Positions 1-7,013 of a stretch of 10,434 bases of DNA are shown here, piece after piece. Location of the stretch: NCBI GenBank assembly GCA_016931875.1, contig JAFGDX010000055.1, positions 1 to 10,434 of the forward strand. Reading direction: 5' to 3'. Each line of letters starts with the position of its first letter. The stretch's first letter is position 1. Origin of the DNA: Prolixibacteraceae bacterium. Lineage in GTDB: Bacteria > Bacteroidota > Bacteroidia > Bacteroidales > Prolixibacteraceae. The notes under the pieces were generated by a model, which searched no databases, was not told the DNA's origin, and saw only the letters and a list, made by a program, of their open reading frames with translations. The translations under genes and the position numbers were made by a program.

Positions 1-1023
1 CAAATTATTGAACCTGTATCGCTTGTTGTTTCGGTTTTGGTTGCGCTAAGCTGGTTTATTATTATGTATGCCGAACATGGTTCGGTTTACCTGAATTCAT
101 TTTTTGCCGACCAGGTGGGTAACCGCGTTTCCTCAAAATTTATTCAGGTGGTTACCAACCTGTTTTTGGGAATTGCATTTCTGGCAGCCTACCTCATTCC
201 GTGGGTTTTGATTGTTTTTTCGAACCCGAAAACCCTCAAACAATTCACCAAAAAAACATCGTTGCAAAACAAGGCTGTTTTTGGATTTATTTTATCGTGG
301 GTGTTGTTAACCATTGTCATGTCGGGGGCTGTATTTAAATTTTACGACCGCTACCTGCTGCCCGTCATTCCACTGATTTCGGTATTTTTTGCAACTGTTA
401 TTTCCTCTTCAGCCACACGCTTCAAAAAACCCATCTTTACTGTTTTTCTTACAATCAATATTCTCGCACTGCTTGTTTCAGTATTATTTGTTGCCTTTAT
501 TTCTGCCCACAAGGTTTTAATCGCAGCCATTGTTACAAGCTTCATTTTTATTGTATTCTGGAGTTTGGGATTTTTTCGGAATATACATATTGAAATTAAG
601 CTTGCATGTGTAATTTTACTGTTGTTTTTTAATGTTTTCTCGTTTTTGCACCCGCTTTTAATGCCCAACCCCGGTGCACAACTTGTCAATAATATTGAAA
701 AACAAGGCATTTCAAAAGGAGAAAAAGTATATGTATACGGAAATATCCGCACTGCCTCAAACATACGCATACACAGCCAAAACAGGTTGGATGTGGTAAG
801 CATGGACACCATTTACACCTTGCCGGCTGAACCTGAACACTACCTGGTTTTTTCAACAAAAGAGAAACCATTTTTAGATTTAAGAAACTACAAGTTGTTT
901 GAAGGTTCAGAAGAATGGAAAAATATAGACGCCAATAAATTTCCGGGCTTTATGCAGGAGCCGGTAAATAATGTAAAGAAAAACGGAACCCGGTATTTTA
1001 TTGCCAAACCAGCTAACCAATGA
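1..1023 (+). CDS. GT39/ArnT-like membrane glycosyltransferase, 5'-truncated
   Basis: The frame is open from base 1, so this is the C-terminal 340 residues of a longer gene that begins outside the window; the TTG at 37 is only an internal codon. About seven hydrophobic segments are visible, followed by a soluble tail of roughly 110 residues. Two stretches resemble the PMT_2/GT39 fold: a loop with NSFFADQVGNR, like the FFxxQ/HxxxR loop of ArnT-type enzymes, and a later DRYLLPVIP segment, the usual R-Y-x-x-P membrane entry. Such enzymes move a sugar from a polyprenyl-phosphate donor to a lipid, glycan or protein on the periplasmic side of the inner membrane; the acceptor here cannot be told. The catalytic acidic residues near the N-terminus are outside the window. 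The stop overlaps the next start (ATGA, 1020-1023), so the two genes are probably translationally coupled. Confidence 0.8.
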   Translation, partial: QIIEPVSLVVSVLVALSWFIIMYAEHGSVYLNSFFADQVGNRVSSKFIQVVTNLFLGIAFLAAYLIPWVLIVFSNPKTLKQFTKKTSLQNKAVFGFILSWVLLTIVMSGAVFKFYDRYLLPVIPLISVFFATVISSSATRFKKPIFTVFLTINILALLVSVLFVAFISAHKVLIAAIVTSFIFIVFWSLGFFRNIHIEIKLACVILLLFFNVFSFLHPLLMPNPGAQLVNNIEKQGISKGEKVYVYGNIRTASNIRIHSQNRLDVVSMDTIYTLPAEPEHYLVFSTKEKPFLDLRNYKLFEGSEEWKNIDANKFPGFMQEPVNNVKKNGTRYFIAKPANQ

Positions 1024-2672
1024 AAAACTTTGACAAACGACACTATATAATTACGGCAGTCTGGTTTTTGGGAAACCTAATTCAGGCCATTTTTACCGGC
1101 TTACATTCCGATGAATCGTATTACTGGATGTATTCCGAAAACCTTGCCTGGGGATTTTTTGACCACCCGCCAATGGTGGCGCTTTTCATCTATCTGGGGC
1201 ATGCCATTCTTCCCGGAGAAATTGGGGTGCGGCTGGTTTTTATTGTTCTTTCAACCCTAACATTTGCCTTTATTTTAAATGAACTAAAAGAAAAAAAAGA
1301 TATACTTTTTGCCTCTTTGTTTATTTTGTCATTCCCGCTCATTCACACACACATTGCAGGTTTTATGGCGATTCCCGATGTACCGCTGCTTTTTTTTACG
1401 ACACTGTTTATCATTTCCTATAAAAAATTTCTGGAAAATGAGAACTGGAAAATATCCATTTTAATTGCGGTTTTACTGGCAGCTATGATTTACAGTAAAT
1501 ACCACGCTTTTTTAATTATCGGATTTACGGTTCTTTCCAATTTAAAACTTTTCAAAAGCAAATATTTTTATGGCATAGTAATCCTGACGGTCATATTATT
1601 GCTTCCGCATGTATTCTGGCAGATTCATAACGAGTTTCCCACATTTAAATATCATCTGGTTGAACGGGCCAAACCTCTTACATTAAAATACGCATTCCCG
1701 TATCTGGCAGCACAAATTGCCATTGCCGGGCCGTTAACCGGTGTTTTGGTGCTCTGGAAATTATTCAGGTTTAAACCCCAAAACCAATTTCAAAAAACAT
1801 TATTGTTTACTATTTTGGGTTTTTACATTGCACTTTTTATCATCAGTTTTAAAAACCGTATTGAGGCCCACTGGATTGCGGCAGTTATTCCAATGCTTAT
1901 TTTTCTTACCTACCCGCTTATTGCCAACCATTTAAAAGTAAAACGCTGGTTTACAAGGCTGGCATTCCCCGTTCTGGTTTTAATGATTTTATACCGGGTT
2001 TACATTGCAGCTGACAGTGTTCCAAATACAGGAAATTTGAAAATTACGTTTTACAACCGCGAAGCAAGCGCACAGGAAATCAAAAAACTGGCTAACGGAA
2101 AAAAGGTCGCCTTTTTTAATAATTACGCTGCCACCAGCAACTACATTTTTTATTCGGGTGATTCTGCGGTACATCTATCCACCCCCGATTACCGTTTTTG
2201 CCAGTTCGATTTATGGAACGATGAAAAATATGCCGGAGGAGAAACGTTACTGGCTGTTCAGTCAAAAAACTTAAATCCGCCCAATCAAATAAAAACAGTT
2301 ACCGGCCAAACCAAAGGTTTTGTTACCATAAAAGAATACCAGTCGCTAAACGGATTGATGATTGAACTCAACAGAACGGATGAAACCAACGGCAATATCA
2401 ATTTCTACTTTACATTACACAACAACAGTGGAAAATCCATATTTACCGCCCACAGCTCAACCCCGTTGCTGGCAATAATGCAAAACAAAACAGAAATAAC
2501 GTCCGTTCCGTTATCCTCATCAACCCAAAAAGAGAAGATTGCCAATGGCGCCTCTGCACAAATAACGCTTACAGTACCTTCCTTAACTGTTCAAAAAAAT
2601 GACCCCCTTGTTGTTTACACACGCTCCGCAGAAAACTACCGCGGTGAAGTAATCTCTGTTGTTCTGAAATAG
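1020..2672 (+). CDS. GT39/ArnT-like membrane glycosyltransferase
   Basis: A 550-residue integral membrane protein with about eleven hydrophobic segments in its first 340 residues and a soluble C-terminal region of about 200 residues. Family hallmarks: an acidic pair D31-E32 in SDESYYW just after the first membrane span, FDHPP at 47-51, a second acidic site in IPDVPLLFF, an SKYHAF segment, and KNRIEAHW followed by a proline-containing membrane span. Together these indicate a PMT_2/GT39 enzyme that uses a polyprenyl-phosphate-linked sugar, with D31/E32 as the likely catalytic or metal site. The acceptor is unknown; lipid A, a surface glycan or a protein are all possible. The start codon sits inside the stop of the preceding gene (4-nt overlap). 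The C-terminal part is beta-rich in appearance and I cannot assign it. Confident on family, not on substrate. Confidence 0.85.
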   Translation: MKNFDKRHYIITAVWFLGNLIQAIFTGLHSDESYYWMYSENLAWGFFDHPPMVALFIYLGHAILPGEIGVRLVFIVLSTLTFAFILNELKEKKDILFASLFILSFPLIHTHIAGFMAIPDVPLLFFTTLFIISYKKFLENENWKISILIAVLLAAMIYSKYHAFLIIGFTVLSNLKLFKSKYFYGIVILTVILLLPHVFWQIHNEFPTFKYHLVERAKPLTLKYAFPYLAAQIAIAGPLTGVLVLWKLFRFKPQNQFQKTLLFTILGFYIALFIISFKNRIEAHWIAAVIPMLIFLTYPLIANHLKVKRWFTRLAFPVLVLMILYRVYIAADSVPNTGNLKITFYNREASAQEIKKLANGKKVAFFNNYAATSNYIFYSGDSAVHLSTPDYRFCQFDLWNDEKYAGGETLLAVQSKNLNPPNQIKTVTGQTKGFVTIKEYQSLNGLMIELNRTDETNGNINFYFTLHNNSGKSIFTAHSSTPLLAIMQNKTEITSVPLSSSTQKEKIANGASAQITLTVPSLTVQKNDPLVVYTRSAENYRGEVISVVLK

Positions 2673-3092
2673 TCTGCCATCCTGGAATATTCCTGCCTCA
2701 TTTCATTTTTCAGCCCCGGAATCCCATTGTAAACAAAAAATAGAATTTTGAACAATTAATCAACTCTATTGTAATATTTTGTCATAAAAATGATATTTAG
2801 ATGACTTTTTGAAACAAAACATCCTCATATATTAATAATTTGTTAAGTCAGACAAGAAAATTTATTATAAACACCCCCTTCAACAAAAAACATACATATT
2901 TTCGAACCATACATATAAAAACAAGGGGTATTAATTCAAAAAAATACATTTTACGAAAGAAAAACATTAAAAAATATAGGGATGAAACTATAAATATTGG
3001 TTTTTAACTCTAAAGCAAAGAGATTTTTCAATCAAGAAGAAATAAATGATTAAAAACGGAAAAACACAGTTTAACTTTTAAAATTTACGATT
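2673..3092. other. AT-rich intergenic region upstream of the nitrogen cluster
   Basis: This 420-nt stretch has no credible coding frame and is strongly AT-rich. It must hold the end of the glycosyltransferase transcript and the control region of the porin-glnK-amtB cluster. A 10-nt palindrome GGAATATTCC lies at 2684-2693, just after the stop, without a T-run. A 9-nt direct repeat CATACATAT occurs at 2891-2899 and 2908-2916. Two decamers, TAATATTTTG (2772-2781) and TAATAATTTG (2833-2842), resemble the Bacteroidota -7 element but have two extra bases before TTTG; the first has a TTTG 21 nt upstream (2747-2750). No exact TAnnTTTG and no sigma-54 type GG-N10-GC site was found. Confidence 0.6.
2891..2916. 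repeat. Paired 9-nt direct repeat CATACATAT
   Basis: Two identical copies lie at 2891-2899 and 2908-2916, start to start 17 nt, with the palindrome TTCGAA between them at 2901-2906. The sequence around them is AT-rich, so chance is possible. They sit about 180-200 nt before the porin-like gene and could be an operator, but no regulator is known from this sequence. Confidence 0.35.
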
Positions 3093-3737
3093 ATGAAAAA
3101 AACATTTTTGATTGCGGCTGGCTTATTATTGCTGATGTCAATCACCCCGTTGAGCAAAGCACAGGAAGTGACTACGGGTCTCGACATTTACAGCAGCTAT
3201 GTTTGGCGTGGAACAAAGTTCGGTTCCGGACCGGCGTTTCAACCATCATTGGAATTTAGTGCCGGCGGATTTGCTCTTGGTGCCTGGGGTTCGTTTAGCG
3301 CCTCAACCGACGAAGGCGCAGAAGCCGACCTTTATGCAAGCTACAGCTTTGATTTGGGAGAGAGTTCTTCGCTAAGTTTTACCCTCACCGATTATTATTT
3401 CCCCGGCGACCTGTGGTTTGAAGGAACATCACACTACATTGAACCCATGGTCAGTCTCGGGTTGGGCTCATTTTCTTTGACCGGTGCATATATGATGAAC
3501 GACGGTGAAGGAGACATCTACCTTGAAGCAGGCTTATCGGCCGGCCCGGTTGACCTTACTCTGGGAGGTGGCGACGGTGCTTACACTGTGGATGGCGATT
3601 TTAATATTTGCAACATTGGAATCGGCACTTCAAAAGAGGTAAAAATTACCGACAGCTTTTCATTACCCGTATCAGGTGCCGCTATTTTAAACCCTTCATC
3701 AGAACAGTTTTACATTGTTGTAGGAATTTCTCTTTAA
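3093..3737 (+). CDS. TorF/Gcw_chp-like outer-membrane porin
   Basis: A 214-residue exported protein. Residues 1-23 form a clear signal peptide (MKK, a hydrophobic leucine-rich core, then LSKA before QE at 23/24). The mature part is rich in Gly, Ser and aromatics in alternating patterns typical of an outer-membrane beta-barrel, and the C-terminus (YIVVGISL) looks like a final strand. Just after the signal peptide, YSSYVWRG at 33-40, followed by a P-x-x-Q-P-S segment, matches the start of the Gcw_chp/TorF putative porin family. It is the first gene of a tight cluster: glnK follows after 21 nt and amtB after that, which suggests an outer-membrane pore made under the same nitrogen control. What it passes is not shown by the sequence; ammonium or a small nitrogen compound is an inference. 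Family fairly sure, function not. Confidence 0.75.
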   Translation: MKKTFLIAAGLLLLMSITPLSKAQEVTTGLDIYSSYVWRGTKFGSGPAFQPSLEFSAGGFALGAWGSFSASTDEGAEADLYASYSFDLGESSSLSFTLTDYYFPGDLWFEGTSHYIEPMVSLGLGSFSLTGAYMMNDGEGDIYLEAGLSAGPVDLTLGGGDGAYTVDGDFNICNIGIGTSKEVKITDSFSLPVSGAAILNPSSEQFYIVVGISL

Positions 3738-3758
3738 TCATTTCCAAAGCTGAAGAAT

Positions 3759-4115
3759 ATGAAAAAAATTGAAACCATCATAAGAAAATCAAAATTTGAA
3801 GAGGTGAAAGAAGCCTTGCAGGAAGCAGGCATCGAATTCTTTTCCTTCTGGGATGTAAGGGGCGTTGGCCAGGCTCGTGAAGGCCGCGTGTATCGTGGAA
3901 TTGTTTACGACACAAGCACAATTGAACGAACAAAGCTGGAAATCATTGTGCGCGATAAAAATGTGCAGAAAACCGTGAATGCCATTCTGAACTCAGCAAG
4001 GACAGGACAAATTGGCGACGGAAAAATATTTATTGTCCCGATTGAAGAATCCTACCGGATTCGCACCGGGGAGCACGGAGACGAGTCGCTTTACATTAAA
4101 GGAAAAGAAGAATAA
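3759..4115 (+). CDS. glnK: P-II nitrogen regulatory protein, GlnK type
   Basis: A 118-residue P-II protein, near the usual family length of about 112. Visible parts: an N-terminal MKKIETIIR strand; the T-loop from about 37 to 55 with YRGIVY (Tyr45 and Tyr50 matching E. coli Tyr46 and Tyr51); the nucleotide-binding B-loop TGQIGDGKIF at 82-91; and the C-loop RIRTGE at 100-105. P-II trimers sense ATP/ADP and 2-oxoglutarate and plug the ammonium channel when nitrogen is plentiful. Lying 22 nt before amtB, it is best called GlnK rather than GlnB. Its T-loop tip (GQAREGRVYRG) is one residue shorter than in E. coli and lacks the usual R-Q-K-G run, which I recall as normal for Bacteroidota. Whether Tyr50 is uridylylated or adenylylated here cannot be seen. 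Confidence 0.95.
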   Translation: MKKIETIIRKSKFEEVKEALQEAGIEFFSFWDVRGVGQAREGRVYRGIVYDTSTIERTKLEIIVRDKNVQKTVNAILNSARTGQIGDGKIFIVPIEESYRIRTGEHGDESLYIKGKEE

Positions 4116-4137
4116 TAACTACAAAAATTAATTGATC

Positions 4138-5370
4138 ATGGAAGAAACTTTACAAGGCCTGCAAATAGGCATCGACAATATGTGGTTATTGATTGCCGGA
4201 TTTATGGTAATGTTTATGCAACCCGGTTTTGCAATGGTGGAAGCAGGTTTCACCCGTCAAAAAAACACCGCAAACATTTTAATGAAAAACCTGATGGACT
4301 TCTCCATCGGCTCGCTATTATACTGGACGATTGGTTTTACCCTTATGTACGGAGATTCTTTGGGAGGTTTTATAGGGACACCTGATTTGTTTTTTATGAG
4401 CGACGGTTTTGGTGATAATTATTCTGATTATGCTGATATTTTCTTTCAAACCGTATTTGCCGCCACCGCAGCAACCATTGTTTCAGGGGCCATGGCAGAG
4501 CGTACTGAATTTAAAGCATACCTTATATTCAGCATAGCTATTACCGTGGTTATTTACCCTATATCGGGCCACTGGACCTGGGGCGGAGGCTGGTTGAGCC
4601 AGCTGGGGTTTCATGATTTTGCCGGTTCGTCAATTGTTCACTCGGTTGGGGCATGGGTAGGTTTGGCCGGTGCTTCAATTATTGGCCCCCGATTAGGGAA
4701 ATATAATAAACATGGCAAAGCAATGGCCATCCCCGGGCATAATCTTGCCCTGGGTGCGCTCGGCGTATTTATTCTCTGGTTTGGCTGGTTTGGATTTAAC
4801 CCCGGATCTCAGCTGGCAGCTGCCGGCACCGAAAATGCTGTTGCCATTGGCCACATTGCAATGACAACCAACCTGGCGGCCGCAGCAGGTGCTGTAACCG
4901 CAATGATTGTAGCCTGGGTGCGTTACAAACGTCCCACGCTTTCTCTTTCTTTAAACGGTGCTCTGGCCGGGTTGGTAGCCATTACTGCCGGTTGCGACGC
5001 TGTAAACCCTGTTGGTGCTGTACTGATTGGCACTACCGCCGGATTTGTTCTGCCATTTGCTGTTGAATTTTTTGACAAGATATTAAGAGTTGACGACCCG
5101 GTGGGAGCCATTTCGGTCCACGGAGTAAGTGGTGCCCTTGGCACATTAGCCGTTGGATTGTTCTCTACCTCTGAAGGCCTGTTTTACGGACACGGGGCAA
5201 AATTACTCGGTGTTCAGGCAATTGGCGTACTTGCCTTTTTTGCATGGGCCTTTGGTACGGGTTTGATACTGTTCTTCATTTTGAAGAAAGCAAAAGTTCT
5301 GCGCGTTTCCAGGCGCATTGAAGAAGAAGGCCTCGATGTTTATGAACATGGAGAAAATGCCTACAACTAA
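4138..5370 (+). CDS. amtB: Ammonium transporter, Amt/MEP/Rh family
   Basis: A 410-residue inner-membrane channel with about eleven membrane spans, which conducts ammonium as a trimer. Counted from the ATG at 4138, key residues fall on or near the E. coli mature numbering: the gate phenylalanines F107 (FFQTVFAAT) and F215 (LWFGWFGFNPG), and the twin pore histidines H168 (SSIVHSVG) and H328 (SVHGVSG). The tail GLDVYEHGENAY is the conserved C-terminal region needed for channel gating and contacted by GlnK. I chose ATG 4138; an in-frame TTG at 4132 would add two residues but gives no better initiation signal. There is no cleavable signal peptide: the protein begins almost at the first membrane span. 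It follows glnK by 22 nt and is followed by a strong terminator, so it ends the transcript. Confidence 0.97.
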   Translation: MEETLQGLQIGIDNMWLLIAGFMVMFMQPGFAMVEAGFTRQKNTANILMKNLMDFSIGSLLYWTIGFTLMYGDSLGGFIGTPDLFFMSDGFGDNYSDYADIFFQTVFAATAATIVSGAMAERTEFKAYLIFSIAITVVIYPISGHWTWGGGWLSQLGFHDFAGSSIVHSVGAWVGLAGASIIGPRLGKYNKHGKAMAIPGHNLALGALGVFILWFGWFGFNPGSQLAAAGTENAVAIGHIAMTTNLAAAAGAVTAMIVAWVRYKRPTLSLSLNGALAGLVAITAGCDAVNPVGAVLIGTTAGFVLPFAVEFFDKILRVDDPVGAISVHGVSGALGTLAVGLFSTSEGLFYGHGAKLLGVQAIGVLAFFAWAFGTGLILFFILKKAKVLRVSRRIEEEGLDVYEHGENAYN

Positions 5371-5406
5371 TCTTCTTCAGCTTTTAAGTCTGTAGCTGTC
5401 TGTTTA

Positions 5407-5436
5407 GGGCCCGCCTGTACGGGTGGGCCCTTCTTT
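5407..5436 (+). terminator. Rho-independent terminator after amtB
   Basis: A GC-rich hairpin: GGGCCCGCC (5407-5415), a six-base loop (5416-5421) and GGTGGGCCC (5422-5430). Nine pairs form, one of them a G-T wobble, followed by TTCTTT. It stands out sharply from the AT-rich surroundings, begins 37 nt after the amtB stop and closes the porin-glnK-amtB transcript. Confidence 0.9.
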
Positions 5437-5489
5437 AAAAAAATGAAAATTAAGGTCAAGGGTAGTTTGAGATAGTTTAGTTAGATGAG

Positions 5490-5525
5490 AAAAACCGGTT
5501 CACTTTTTAGGTGGCCGGTTTTTTT
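5490..5525 (+). terminator. Second terminator-like hairpin with T-run
   Basis: AAAAACCGG (5490-5498) pairs with CCGG plus the T-run (5515-5523). The stem continues as CAC/GTG (5501-5503 with 5511-5513) after a small asymmetric bulge, leaving a 7-base loop. Seven Ts follow the CCGG (5519-5525). It lies about 55 nt after the amtB terminator with no gene between. It may be a back-up terminator, or the end of a short RNA. The A-run on the 5' side means it could also act on the opposite strand. Confidence 0.6.
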
Positions 5526-5572
5526 GTTGATAAATTCCCGCAAATATTCTACCTCTAATTGCATCAGAAAAC

Positions 5573-5580
5573 TACTTTTG
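5573..5580 (+). promoter_or_regulatory. Bacteroidota -7 promoter element for the DUF4494 gene
   Basis: TACTTTTG is an exact match to TAnnTTTG, the -7 element of the main Bacteroidota sigma factor. It lies 24 nt before the ATG at 5605, which would give a short leader of about 20 nt. No good TTG -33 element is seen 19-21 nt upstream, so the assignment rests on the -7 element and its position. It also argues against starting the gene upstream at 5485. Confidence 0.5.
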
Positions 5581-5604
5581 TGCCTTCATAAAAAGAAATA
5601 TAAA

Positions 5605-6105
5605 ATGATGCAGACCTGGTTTGAATGCAAAGTGAAATATGTAAAGATTTCAGAAAGTGGAAAAGAACAAAATGTAACTGAAAATTTTCTTCTGGATGCC
5701 GTATCATTTACCGATGCTGAAACCAGGATGATAAGGCAGATGCAGGAAATGGTGAGGGGAGAATTTAGCGTTACCGATATAAAAAAATCAAAAATAGCTG
5801 AAGTTTTTCCTTACGAAAACGGGGAGTGGTGGTTTAAAGCAACCATCAACCTGGTTACTGTTGACGAAGAAGCGGGCAAAGAGAAAAAGCTACGCACCTA
5901 CTATTTGATAATGGCCGATGATATAAAAGAAGCTCTGTTGCGACTGGAGGAAAGTTTATCGTACCTGGTTATCCCTTATGTGGTTTCATCGCTGGCAGTA
6001 AGTACCATTGTTGATGTATTTCCATATAAACCCTCAGAATCGGTTGTGCCCGAAGGATATGTTCCGATTGAAAAAAACGACCGGGAGGAAAACGAAGACC
6101 AATAA
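5605..6105 (+). CDS. DUF4494 family protein
   Basis: A 166-residue soluble protein that I recognise as DUF4494, a small family of unknown function found in Bacteroidota. The typical opening is present (MMQTWFECKVKY), followed by a LLDAVSFTDAE segment, GEFSVTDIKKSK and VDVFPY near the end. It appears to be a compact alpha/beta cytoplasmic protein with no signal peptide or membrane span, and a charged disordered tail (last 15 or so residues, rich in E, D, N, K). The frame is open further upstream to an ATG at 5485, but that 40-residue extension is basic and cysteine-containing, unlike the family, and would run through both a hairpin and the promoter element; I reject it. ATG 5608 is an equally possible start. 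It stands alone, with its own promoter, convergent with the next gene. No function is proposed. Confidence 0.85.
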   Translation: MMQTWFECKVKYVKISESGKEQNVTENFLLDAVSFTDAETRMIRQMQEMVRGEFSVTDIKKSKIAEVFPYENGEWWFKATINLVTVDEEAGKEKKLRTYYLIMADDIKEALLRLEESLSYLVIPYVVSSLAVSTIVDVFPYKPSESVVPEGYVPIEKNDREENEDQ

Positions 6106-6108
6106 AAA

Positions 6109-6143
6109 CAGCCGCCCCGAAAAACAGGACCGACTGCTTTATT
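6109..6143 (+). terminator. Weak candidate terminator after the DUF4494 gene
   Basis: CAGCCG (6109-6114) can pair with CGACTG (6131-6136) with one mismatch, and two inner C-G pairs are possible, followed by CTTTATT. The stem is imperfect and the T-run short. It lies between convergent genes where a terminator is expected; on sequence alone it is weak. Confidence 0.3.
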
Positions 6144-6162
6144 AAGTTAATTAACAGGTAGT

Positions 6163-6843
6163 TTATAAGTTTACAAGAACTTTATAGAAATTAAATTCAT
6201 CGCGTTTTATGGGGTCGAACTGATAGTAAGCTATGGCAATCCGGCAAATATCCTGAATTGTGGAATAAATCTCTGCCACCTCTTTTTGTCCGTAGCTATT
6301 TAATTTAGCTTCGCTCTCCAAAGCTTCAAAACACTTTTTAAACTCCTCAATTTTATACGAACAATCAAGTATTTTATCAAAAATTGAATCAATGGTTCCT
6401 TTTGCCACAATTTTTTTGCGGGTTGCATTATCAATATTTTCAGCAAATACCTTTAAAAACTTAAACAATGAAAGATGATCCCCGTTTTTTGCATCACTGA
6501 AATAGTCGTTGTAACCCATTTTTTCAAAAAAGTCTTTTAAAAATGGTTTGTCATTTTTAAAATCAACTTTCATTGATGCCCGTAAAAGTTTCAGGTTTTG
6601 CAAGCCTGCCACCATTATTTCGTGCCATTGATTGTATCTCTCCCTGTCCCAGGCATCTACTTTATCGGCATAATGTTTTTCAATGGTATCTTCAATCCAA
6701 ACATTCAACGATGTGGCAAATTCGGGGTCCCACTCTTTTCGGACACTCGACAATTCATAAATATTCTCTTTAAAAGATTTGGCAATTTTCTGACATGCCA
6801 GGATGGTGACGGTACTGGTTGGACAAATAGTTAAGGTTTCCAT
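6163..6843 (-). CDS. Hypothetical soluble helical protein
   Basis: I do not recognise this 226-residue protein. It has no signal peptide or membrane span and is rich in charged and aromatic residues in patterns typical of long amphipathic helices, so it is probably an all-helical cytoplasmic protein. The N-terminus (METLTICPTSTVT) is uncharged apart from Glu2 and contains Cys7, with Cys17 following. A Trp-rich middle part spans about 38-75 (KEWDPEF, NVWIED, DAWDRERYNQWHE). No catalytic motif, metal site or DNA-binding helix pair is evident. The ATG at 6843 is supported by a promoter match about 34 nt upstream. It is convergent with the DUF4494 gene and separated from hisIE by 170 nt, so it is likely a single-gene transcript. 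Base composition and codon style look like its neighbours, so there is no sign of recent transfer. Confidence 0.75.
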   Translation of the reverse strand: METLTICPTSTVTILACQKIAKSFKENIYELSSVRKEWDPEFATSLNVWIEDTIEKHYADKVDAWDRERYNQWHEIMVAGLQNLKLLRASMKVDFKNDKPFLKDFFEKMGYNDYFSDAKNGDHLSLFKFLKVFAENIDNATRKKIVAKGTIDSIFDKILDCSYKIEEFKKCFEALESEAKLNSYGQKEVAEIYSTIQDICRIAIAYYQFDPIKRDEFNFYKVLVNL

Positions 6844-6876
6844 AATTGACGGTTTAAAAGTTAGTAGATTCCTTTA

Positions 6877-6908
6877 CAAAGCTACAATCTTAAAAGCAAA
6901 ACTGCCAA
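6877..6908 (-). promoter_or_regulatory. Bacteroidota-type promoter for the hypothetical gene
   Basis: On the minus strand TAGCTTTG (6884-6877) matches TAnnTTTG exactly. A TTG (6908-6906) lies 21 nt upstream, at the spacing normal for the -33 element of this phylum. The start codon at 6843 is 33 nt downstream of the -7 box, leaving a leader of about 25-30 nt. Confidence 0.5.
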
Positions 6909-7013
6909 TCTAAAACCATCAAACATTCAATGTTTTACAGTTATGTTATGAAACTATGTTTTGTAAAAGCTTCTTAAAATTGGAAATACAGAATTTTTTC
7001 CTTATTAGACTTT

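Noticed and set aside
351..812. 153-aa open frame on the minus strand
   Set aside because: It lies antisense inside a clear membrane glycosyltransferase and its protein has no recognisable features.
2684..2693. GGAATATTCC as a terminator after the glycosyltransferases
   Set aside because: A 5-bp perfect palindrome has no room for a loop and no T-run follows; it could only be a protein site or chance.
2684..2695. Possible sigma-54 promoter (GG...GC)
   Set aside because: The GG and GC are separated by 8 nt instead of 10, and the surrounding consensus bases are missing.
4132..4137. TTG start for amtB at 4132
   Set aside because: It adds only two residues, and the ATG at 4138 places F107, H168 and F215 on the standard numbering; no ribosome site favours the TTG.
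5485..5604. Upstream extension of the DUF4494 frame to an ATG at 5485
   Set aside because: The added 40 residues are unlike the family N-terminus and would cover a terminator-like hairpin and an exact -7 promoter element; the family opening begins at 5605/5608.
6147..6156. Palindrome GTTAATTAAC between convergent genes
   Set aside because: It is short and AT-only in its core, with no second copy nearby; chance is likely in this composition.
6933..6968. Inverted repeat TTTTACA / TGTAAAA as a terminator for hisIE
   Set aside because: The stem is all but AT-only, the loop is 22 nt and no T-run follows on the minus strand.
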